DNA from: Neoscytalidium dimidiatum
Taxonomy: Eukaryota; Ascomycota; Dothideomycetes; Botryosphaeriales; Botryosphaeriaceae
Length of the DNA: 64,000 nucleotides
Direction of reading: 5' to 3'
NCBI GenBank assembly: GCA_037367355.1
Contig: CM074696.1
Span: 1,116,001-1,180,000 of the forward strand
Position numbers and translations under genes: made by a program. Shown piece by piece: positions 55,081 through 64,000 of the stretch (position 1 is the stretch's first letter; each line of letters starts with the position of its first letter). The notes under the pieces are model-generated. The model saw nothing but the letters and a program-made list of their open reading frames with translations, had not been told where the DNA came from and did no database searches.

Positions 55081-56478
55081 CTATTCTTCGTCGTTCCCTT
55101 CCTTATATTCCACGGGATGCTTGTCCAAACTCTCATACCATTGGATAGTACTTCCGAGCAAAAAAGCCCAGCTCCCCCAGAAGGTGCTGCATGACGCTTG
55201 ATACTGGGCCCAGCTGCTAGTGTCATATCCAAAGGCAGGACAGAGCGTGAAACCAACGCCACCAATCATATTCCACAATCCGATGTGCCACCCAAGCACG
55301 GATGGTGCCGGCTTCCACCACGTCACCTGTGTTTCAACCATGAAGAAGGCGCCGGAAAGGATGAAACCAAATCCTCCGATGATCTGCGGGGTCCAGTATA
55401 CGCCATCCATTAGGCCGGTTGACATGCGGTCGTAGATCCCTGGGAGTGAGGTGAAACCCGCGATCCAGAAGATCGTGGCGGCAACTAACTGGATGAGAGA
55501 GGCAAGGAAACCCAGTTCATGGAAGTAGTGAGTACGCAGCTCTTTCCAAGAAGGCAGCCAATGCCACTTGCGAACACTCACAGGGTCTGCAGCAGGGCCG
55601 ACGAGGTTCTTTCTGTTGAAATGATGGTGCTCGCATGGGATTGCGGGGCGGATACGTATGACCGCAGCCTCTCCTGTAGGCTTTTCCAGGCCTTGACTCT
55701 GTTCTGGCTGTGACTCCTGAGAATCTGGAATCGGGGTACTGTCGTGTAGTAGACGTTCGACTGCCCAGCCAAAACATCCGGAGCGATTTTCATTCACGGC
55801 CTCAAGAAGCAGAAGAATAGATCCGATTTCGAAGATGGTCGCTCCCAAGAAAGCCGTTATCCCGCCACCATATAGTACTTCATTCTCGAACTCGGAAGAT
55901 GGACGAACCAGCGGCAAGAAGACGAAGAAGCCGTTGATGACCCACACAACGCTGCCCAAGGTGAATATCACGGCGACTAAATACGAAACATCCCATATAG
56001 GGAATTCAGTAAACATGCGAGCCACACCACGCAGTATCTGGGACGGGCGATTGGTCTCCTCCGGAAGTCCAGGCTTGGCCGTAGCAGCTCGAATTTTGAG
56101 TAAGTGTCTTCCCTTGCGATTATCGCGTGATGTCCACTTTCCGTACAATTCGGGGATCGATTCGGCGTAGGAGGCTTTGCCAGGCTCATCACCGATGTTG
56201 AAGTGGGCACAGGTGGGATTGAGCCGCTCAAACGGGCCATTGACTTTGTGGTGGATGAGATGGATGTTGGAGAGATGAGATAGTGGCTCGCAGTTAGATT
56301 GGAAATGGCGGCATCGTGGTGGGGGCGCTCCGAAGGTTGTCGCTGTTGGCCGACTGGTCAGCTAGGATGGCTGTGAAGCAAGACGAAGACTTGTACCCGT
56401 GTTGAAATCTTCGGAGAACCTGCTCATACGGCGGCTACCCAGGCCCGTGGGCGTTGAAGGCGTCGGCGGCGAGGCCAT
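55081..56478 (-). CDS. Polytopic integral membrane protein of unknown function
   Basis: Two exons on the minus strand, 56478-56397 and 56342-55081, give 447 residues. The start is in a strong context (accATGG), beginning MASPPTPSTPTGLGSRRMSR. The intron 56396-56343 (54 nt: GTACAA donor, GCTGAC branch site, ACAG acceptor) removes a stop that would otherwise interrupt the frame. At least six hydrophobic segments follow a hydrophilic N-terminus of about 130 residues: VSYLVAVIFTLGSVVWVINGF, GGITAFLGATIFEIGSILLL, LGFLASLIQLVAATIFWIAG, IIGGFGFILSGAFFMV, LGWHIGLWNMIGGVGFTL and FWGSWAFLLGSTIQW. I know no characterised function. The Trp/Gly-rich segments and the Cys/His-rich pre-membrane stretch look typical of a conserved fungal family. 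Confidence 0.82.
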
Positions 56479-59400
56479 GGTGTCGCACACGGGACGGTCG
56501 GAGCGGTAGGGTTAGCGGACGGTCACATTTTGCAGAAATAAGATGCCATGGTGAGATTGACGCGTTTTTCCAAGAAGCGCGAGAGACAGCGGGGGTTCCG
56601 AGGCGAGTGACGTTGCCAACAACGCGCCCGGGGTCGGTGGTCCACAGCCAATCCTGCCGCGCATTCCAGCCATGCCGCGCCTTCTAATGTAGCCATTGCC
56701 AACTTTTCTCTTGCTTCCAACGCGACGCGTCCGCGCTCAAGATGCTCCCTCCATTCCCCTGCCGTGTCTGCAGTCAAACATCGACAATGCAGCAGCAACT
56801 GGTATCCGCTTGTTCATCAGAGCACGCTCGACGTGGGCGTCCACCTGAGGCGCTGCTTGATGTCCCCGCAGCCCGGCGCTCTTCTACTTCCTTCTACCGA
56901 CGGCCACGCTTGGACGCAATCGCGACGCGACATACAGTTCCCTGACTCTTCTGCATGCCGTTGCTGTGCCGCATCATCTCTGAAGCCATGTCCATCTCCG
57001 TTATCATCCTCGACAGCGTCGTGCAATGAAAGAAAAAAAAAGGCCCTCGCAGACAGCTACTGCTTTCCCCGGAGCATAGAGGCTCGTTCAAAGACAGCGA
57101 CAGTCGCTTTTCGGATCAACATTTCACTGCCGCGGAGTTGGATACCTTGGAAGTGAAGGGTCGGGCAGGTGGAAACGCTTGAGGATGGTGATTCGGCCCA
57201 ACAGATGAGGATGATGATTTTGTTGGTGTTGACTTGGAAGCCTGAAGCTTTTCTTCATCTTCAAGGATAACCGAGGAATATCCGTCTGCTGCGACGTCAT
57301 GGCCTCTGCGTCCGGACTCATAAGGAAGTTCCAGGGAAGAGCAAGGACAAGAACAGCCTTCGTCTCTGCTGCCCGGATTGCCCAACCTCTCTGGGTCTTT
57401 GTTAACCGCTCACTGACCGGCTCAAGTACCTCACAACCTGTCCACTCGCTCAGTCATGATGTATACATCTAGGATCTCGTTCGGTTTCTTCATGGTCTCG
57501 AATTTCCTACCAATTTGACCCAATATCCCTTAAGGACGGATATAAGCAGGAGCACCACCACCAAGAAATTTCTCTCATCAAAGATGCTTCCAATCAGCCC
57601 TCGATAACCTTGGAGGGAAACTGAAAGTCACCTTAGATTTGTACGCGACGTGATCTCAGACGACGAAGGCATCCAGAATGAAGCATCCTTCCCGCCAACG
57701 GGGTTGGGGTACTACAACAACCGCGGTTCTTAGACTCATCCCTTCCGTCACCGGTCCCGTTGAGCGTTAGAATAGTCATCACGGTCCGGTACATCCGGTT
57801 GCAGTCATTTTCCGGGTCGTGTTGGATGTGATCTACCGGGAGCACCCGCTGACAACCAGAATTTCCAACCGGTCTACATTGGCTGCCGAATAATCTCCAT
57901 GTCCCACCCCCTTTCTTTCTATACAATCTTTGTCGAGCACAGCCCTCTTGTACGCGTTGCAAAGACCACATGACCATGTGTGTCAACGGACTATCCAAGC
58001 CAAGGATGAGCGCCGTTCCAGAGACGAAGTTCTTGCGTAATACCGGCAACAATCCTTTGGCCTTTGCCTACCGGGCCTATCCAGTGCTGACTATTAGTTT
58101 TGGCCACTCATTAGCAGTGGCGCCGAGCTGAACGGAGGTGCCGTTCGCAGTAGCCTAGTGTCGGCGCTTTTCAAGTTCGGCGCACCCACCGGCCCCCTGT
58201 CGTCTTTACCTTTTTCAAATGCTTTCAGCCTGGTTTTTCTCCCCGGTGGCGGCGTTGAGACTGGCTCGGATGCATCCGATACGTGTGGCTCGCGCTGTCA
58301 CTCGCTACCAGCAGGCAGCCGCCTATGTTCCCATGGTTGACAGCGCCACAGTCAAACAGGGCGCCAGGAATTAGTCTTTCCTTTCAGCTCCTTGCTTTGT
58401 CAAAGACCACGCCATTCAACTTGAAATCTCCCGCCCACTCAATTTCAGGCTGGGATTGGATGCCGGAGTGTCATTCGAAGTGTCATTACAAAGAGCGATG
58501 CATCTAGCTTCAGCAACAATATTTCTAGGCGCTATTATGGAGCCTCTACTCGATAGCGCCGCAGGCTTGGCGAGGGGTGGCAAGACGGCCGACCCACTTG
58601 TCTGCAAGCAAGCGAGAGCTGGGATGCTCCCCTCGTGTTCGTGTCATCGGACGGACGTATGCGGCATCTCAGCCACAAACGAAGGGGCTTCAGTAAGTTT
58701 GTTGCGCACGCGGCGGAAAGCTACACACATGCTGGCTCCCCACAGCTCATGACAACCATCGCAGATATGCTGTTCTCGAACCGCCGGAATGACCGAGGTG
58801 CATGTCTTGAGAGCGTTGCCAAGCCTTTGAACTCAGAGCAGCCATGTTCAACCATGAGACCACATAAGCTTTCTTGTCACCGGCCAAAGGCCGTGAGACG
58901 ACTAACTACAAGGAGGTCAACCTGATTTGCAGCGCGCAGCATGTTCACCCAGCGTCAACGGAAGTCTTTCAGCTGTACTCACCGGCTCTCAGTCAACTTC
59001 ATTAACACTCATATGTTCCAAACGTCGAACATGCCAGATGCCGAATGGAGTAAGCATGCATCTGCAAGTCTACCAACAAGCTCGAACCCTCTCCGTACTC
59101 GTTCCGCAGCGAGGTGAGGGGCTGGCTGCGAGAGTGTGGGGAGAAGCAGTTGCTTTGAGCTAGTCATACAGGCTTCGCTGCAAGTACCCGCAACGCGCGG
59201 GAGGGGTGATGAGATGGAGAGCACGCCGAATGGCTGCTTTGGCCCAAGAGTCCCGCAGCCGCGAGTAAGAACAAAGCCGCGCAACCCATCAGCAGCATCC
59301 TTCGCATGCATGCAAGCGGAAATAGAGTTTGGGGATGACTAGTCAACCTTTTTGCTTCCGCATCGCAACGCCACCAACACTATACTGCAAAGAGCACAGC

Positions 59401-62400
59401 AGCAACCATCACGTTACTTGCCCACTTCTCTATTCCTCTTTCGAAACCCATGACCTGCTGCTGCAAGAAGTACGATCGGAAGCAGGTTCTTTTCTTTTTT
59501 TAATCCAGCTTCCCCGGATCTGGGCCCATCCGTCCCTTGCCCGCAGCAAAGGCAGCGAATAGTTACTTACCGCCTTCCCGCGCACCCAACACACACGCCG
59601 CACTGATGCACACCGCACGCGCGCAGTACGGAGACAGACGCACGCACGTCGCCGCGTTGGAAAGGTTAATGAAGATTAAGCTTTTTCGTCACCGACCTAT
59701 CGCGTGACGGCGAGGCGGCTTTACTCGGTGCTATACAGACATACCAAGCCAGACCCAAGCTTGGTGCACGAAGGAGCCGTGATGAGAACAGCTGATGAGA
59801 GAGAACCTGCCTTCTGCCTGCTTGGTCAAAACCCGCCACACCGGTGTGGGCCAAGAGCGTCGAGCAACAAGGTAGCGAATCGGGGCAATTCTGCGCCCAA
59901 CCGACGGGTCGCTGCGGCAGAGCCTTACTCAAGTCAGCAAGACGGAAAGCGCAGGCTGCTGAGCCATGGTACCGTTCGGCTGCGTGTCTTGGTTCTTTGC
60001 GGCGCGATGAGTGTTGGTATGATGAGATATCACCACTGCTATCTCGATGACGATGCATTGATGTTGGCTGACGTCTGGCTGATGAGACACCATTCCCACC
60101 ACTTCCCGCTCGTCTTTGCCGCCTCTTTCGCACGCAACGCGACCACCTGAACCCGAAGTCCTGTGGCCTGTTGGAGTGGGTGTGATGGTGGGATGATGCG
60201 ATGCGTTCCGGTCCCAGAACTGGAACGGAGGGCAGGACAGAAGGAGAGAAGGGGTGGCAGAAGGGTTAGGGAAGGCATGGTGAAGCACGGGAGGAAGCGT
60301 GTGGCATGTCGGGAGCCTTGTTGGAGCTTGTGTTGGTGGTGTAGGAAAGGGCTGGCTGTCCGCTTCTGTGGGCGGGCGCCAAGGAAAATCGGCCTCTGAT
60401 CGTTGATGCGCATTGGCATCTGTGCTAGGCTGGGAAAGGCGGGCAGCTTGGGGGACTGGGCTGGGTGTGGGATTGGGGTTTGTGGCTCGTCACGGAGCGT
60501 GCTGCTGTCCGTTTGAGCGGGCATGGATGGAACGGACGGCGCGGGCAGCGGGAGGCCGAGCCACGGCGGCGTGCAAGCCATGATCATGCATCTCAGATTT
60601 GCGCGTCTCAGCAGTCATCTCGATTGGAGAGTTCCGAGGGACGCAGCAACTGGGGCAGCGCGCGCGAGGCCGCTTCGAGGTTTAGGAGAGATTGCTCGGG
60701 GTTATGACGACGATGAAACGCGCGCAGCGGGATGTGCGACGCGCATAAGCAAAGGGGACCGCTCGTAGCTCGAAGCGGCAGTGCAGCCGTTGCAGACCGG
60801 GCTTTTGATGACGACGGGCGGCAGGTCACGAGGGGAGGGTTGCGGCAAGATCAGAAAAAGGATTCTCGAATCTCGCGTGTGAAGCTGATTGATTGAACGA
60901 ATTGATTGCCTGCCGGGTTGCTGATTGGGGGTCCTGCGGCGCAGCGTCTGATTGCGCGTTCGGCGCATTAATACCACGGGAAGTGAGATCAGAATAACTT
61001 AACGTTGCAGCAAGCGACGGCTAGCGAGCGAGGGAGAGGTGGATGTCCAGACTGCGGTCAGCCGGCGGCAGTTGGAGAAAAAGAGGAGCGGCGGCGTTCT
61101 CGACAAGCGCAGATGCAGTTGGAGGTGTGGGGAACTGGGTCATTGGCCGTCGTGGCTTCGCCACGCAGTCGAAGCACCAGTGGCTTGAAGGGCGCTTGAG
61201 TCGCAGCTGCGCTGCGGATGACTCTCCACCGCCTCGAGCGCAGAGCGCCAACACGCAGCAAACTGTTTCTTCTGCTCCAGTTGGCCTCAGGGACCCGCTG
61301 GCTCCACCGGGCTGGCTCGCATCCTCACGGCGACCCCAGAGTTCCAATCTATTCGAGCCACATCGTGAGACCATAGCGGCAAAGCTTAGCGGGAGCATGG
61401 TGGCAGCGGCAGCAGCAGCAATAGTGAGAGACAGCAGCAGCGGCGGCGGCAGCAGCAGGGAAGGCGCCGTCAGACACGAGGTGCCAATCGAAACGGCGCC
61501 CGGGATCGCGAGCGACGGCAAGCGGCGGCTGGCTCTGGCCGGCTGGCAGCTGCTGCCGCAGTTGGCCTTGTGGCCTTGCGCGCGGCACAGCGACCGCGCC
61601 TCTTTCCTTGGACTGGTGGCCGGCTGGGTAGGGGATGGAGTGGGATTGGTGATGCAACAGACAGCACGCACACCCAGACACTGCCTCGCCTGCACGCACG
61701 CTAAGGAAGGGGGAGGGCTGCCGCGAGCCCGCCGTCTGTGGGCCGAAGTTCCCGCCTTCCTTCGACTTTCCCGCCATCTCCACACCGGCGATGATAAGCC
61801 GATAAACGCGACCGCTGTGCAGGCCGCTAAGCCCTCACAATCGATCCACACAGACGAGCGGTGTGCGTGGGACAAGGCGCCCGGCCTGGAGGCTTGACAG
61901 CGAAGCTGGAGACTGCGTGCGTGGTGCTGTGACGGGCCATGTGGGGTTTTTGCTGCTCACGGGAGCACGATGGGACTTTTTTTTTCCTCTCTCTCTCGCT
62001 CGCGGTCGCCTATGTCGGTCGCGGGCCTCGTAACTCCACCCGCCGCTGGCCGCTGGCTGCTGGCCGTCAGCACGACCGGCCGCTGGCGGCGCTGGGACCA
62101 AGGGACGCGAGCGCTCTCAGCCCCAGCCCCAACAGGCACGCTGCAATACGGCATTACGTTGTGCCGGGCAAACTTGCACGCTGATGAGCAAGCCACACCC
62201 CTGCCCGGACAGTTTCTAGAAGTCAGGCGGCGAGTCGAATCCCAAGCATCCACAGGCGATCGCCCGTCGGATTCCGCTTCAGGTTACGCGTACAAGACAT
62301 GTGGAAAGTTCGCTCTGGCGCTCCCGGGCCAGCCGGTGCGCGCTGGGCGGACGGCGCCGGTGCGCACAGGAGGGAGGCAAGCTTGAACGATCCGGCCAGG

Positions 62401-64000
62401 CCTGTGGAGCGCCTGTTTCTGCTAGAGCAGAGGCGGTAAGTCGTGATTGCCATGGATGCGCTGCGTCGCCCGCGACCGCTACGATTGCTACGACCGGTCA
62501 AGCCTTGAGCGGCCCATCGCAGATGGCCCACCACAAACACGTGGTGGGCGACGGCCGCGGACGCCTCTTTTTCTTCAGCGACGACAGCAGCATAGCCGGC
62601 GGCACCACCAGCGGCGGCGGCGGCCGTCAGACGGGTGTCGATGAAGGCAAAGCTCCGGGCCCGGTCATGCGCGCTGCTGAAACCGTGCCAATTCTCTCAT
62701 TGGATACATAATTTCCGGAATTTTACAGCAAGCTTGCTGAAATAACGATTGTCAGCGAAGGGCGGCGCGCCGCGGGCAGCCAATCCGGGGGCGGTCGCGC
62801 GCATGCAGGCACACACAGAGAGAGAGACAGACAGAGTAAGGCGGCACGGCGGGCCTCTCGCAGCGACTGCGACGGCGCCTGTTGCAGCTTATTGGCCGAC
62901 CTAATAACGGGGCTCAGGCTAAATAGAGTCGGAGGGCGTTTCGTGAGTGGCAACCGCTGCCAGCGAAGCGCATAATGGTTTCGCGGAGCGAGTCATCGCT
63001 GGGGCGCCCGAGATAATCTTAGTACGCAGAGGCCGTGCCGCAGCCAGAGTATTGGGGAGTCATGGAGGCTGGTCGTGCTTGGTCGTGCTGGTGGATCGGC
63101 GGGCTTGGGGCGGCGGGCTAACGAAGACGGGCACACGCCGCCGAGGCAGAGGCAGGGCCGGGCAGGGCAGAGAGCAGCGCGCAGGGCAGGGCAACGCGAA
63201 GGCCAACGCGACGGCCAACGGCTCGTGGGCGGCGCTGCGTCTGCTGGCCGACTGGGCGACTGGGCGACACCCGGGCGGCGACGACGAGTGGCCAGGGGCA
63301 CGTCCGCGCCCGCGCCCGCGCCCGCGTGCGCTGCGCCTTTTTCACCCACGGCGGCGGCGATCGCCTCGCGCTGCCCAGCGCCCAAAACGGGCCCAGCGTG
63401 CATAGCTGTATCCGGTATGTAGCGTCTGGGGCCGCTTTGTCGCACGCATGCCAGGCCACAGGCGCGACGACGCATGCAGCCCCCAGCTGCACCGCGAGCA
63501 TCGCTGCTGCACGCCAAGCGCGTTGGCTGGCCGGCGAGACGCTCGCGCCGCGCGCCATTGGCCGGGCCTCGCAGCGAGGAGGGCGGGCGCAGCGCCTGTG
63601 CGCCGGCCTGTTCCTTGCAAACGCTGCACGCAAGAGACCCGCTAGGGAGGGCGCGCTGCTAGGGCTCTGGCCCGCCCAGCTCCCAGCACAGTCACGCCCG
63701 CTGCGACACGCCAGAGATCCTTCGCCGTGCCGCTAACGTCAATCCCGCCGGCGTCAGCCTGCAGTGCCTGAGCGCCGTGTCGCCGCCGGCTAGTGTGCTA
63801 GGGTGCCAGGATGTGCCAGGGGGGGCCCGCAACAAAGTAGCCACGCCTAGTCCGTCTTCGTCACTGCCGTTCGAGCATGGATCACCTAGCCTGCGCCTTC
63901 CTATTAGACGGGGCCCTTGTCGCGCCCTGCAACGCTCATCGGCGCCCGGACATCTGCAGCACTTATCATCACCGCTGCCCGCCTCGGCTGCCCGCCTACT
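56479..64000. other. 7.5-kb region without a supported gene
   Basis: Open frames occur on both strands but overlap antiparallel, lack conserved domains and lie in increasingly GC-rich sequence. Simple patterns include CAG/CGG-rich stretches near 61400-61470, a TC-rich tract near 61978-62012, GA repeats near 62817-62835 and GGGCA-rich words near 63150-63195. It may be promoter or leader of a gene beyond the window, or non-coding chromosomal DNA. Confidence 0.5.

Noticed and set aside
56343..56396. In-frame TAG near the start of the polytopic membrane protein, suggesting stop-codon readthrough
   Set aside because: A 54-nt intron with a GTACAA donor, GCTGAC branch site and CAACAG acceptor removes the stop and keeps frame, so readthrough is not needed.
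61021..61897. Two 284-codon open frames on opposite strands covering the same DNA
   Set aside because: Both are low-complexity, lack domains, and are mirror products of GC-rich sequence with few stops.

Overview
This is nuclear DNA from a filamentous ascomycete (Pezizomycotina). Dothideomycetes is my best guess for the class, but nothing in the window fixes it. Four things point to the phylum: genes with many short introns (about 45-110 nt, GT...AG, CTGAC/CTAAC-like branch sites), a hacA gene with the 20-nt Ire1-type intron, a fungal-rhodopsin (PTH11-like) membrane protein, and the Nic96, Vip1/Asp1, Utp21 and Aar2 orthologues. No tRNA, rRNA, CRISPR array, intact transposon or prokaryote-type operon was found. 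Exon boundaries were read by hand from splice signals, reading phase and family similarity.

Layout. 1-1190 is the 3' part of a Nup93/Nic96 nucleoporin gene. A 5.1-kb gene-free GC-rich stretch follows, then hacA (6362-7581 spliced, 7804 unspliced). A small disordered-protein gene (8621-8928) and, on the minus strand, mitochondrial Glu-tRNA(Gln) amidotransferase subunit A (9208-10896) come next. 10.9-19.2 kb looks more accessory: a cyclase-family gene with an apparent one-base frameshift, a convergent fungal-rhodopsin gene and an intronless BAHD acyltransferase, separated by sparse spacers. 19.3-26.4 kb is housekeeping: an RRM protein, prephenate dehydrogenase (TYR1, minus) divergent from ribosomal protein uS11/Rps14, and the splicing factor Aar2. 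26.4-30.9 kb is odd: palindromes, an orphan basic protein, a repeated 11-nt motif, a CA microsatellite and an intron-dense locus with near-periodic introns. 30.9-47 kb returns to conserved genes: Vip1/Asp1 inositol pyrophosphate kinase (minus), Utp21, RCC1/Pim1 and the glycine-cleavage P-protein. 48.8-52.5 kb holds a nine-exon PLP decarboxylase with a 5-nt microexon. An arrestin-like protein and a polytopic membrane protein follow on the minus strand. 56.5-64 kb has no gene I can support.

Most genes are independent housekeeping functions: nuclear transport (Nup93, RCC1), ribosome production (Utp21, uS11), splicing (Aar2), amino-acid metabolism (TYR1, P-protein), mitochondrial translation (GatA), and stress or phosphate signalling (HacA, Vip1). 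Only the cyclase/rhodopsin/BAHD group hints at a small accessory neighbourhood, and no biosynthetic backbone enzyme is present. The observations most worth follow-up are a hydrophobic segment encoded only by unspliced hacA mRNA, a uORF overlapping the hacA start, the 5-nt microexon, a GC-AG intron in TYR1, the cyclase frameshift, and the periodic intron array at 29.4-30.4 kb.
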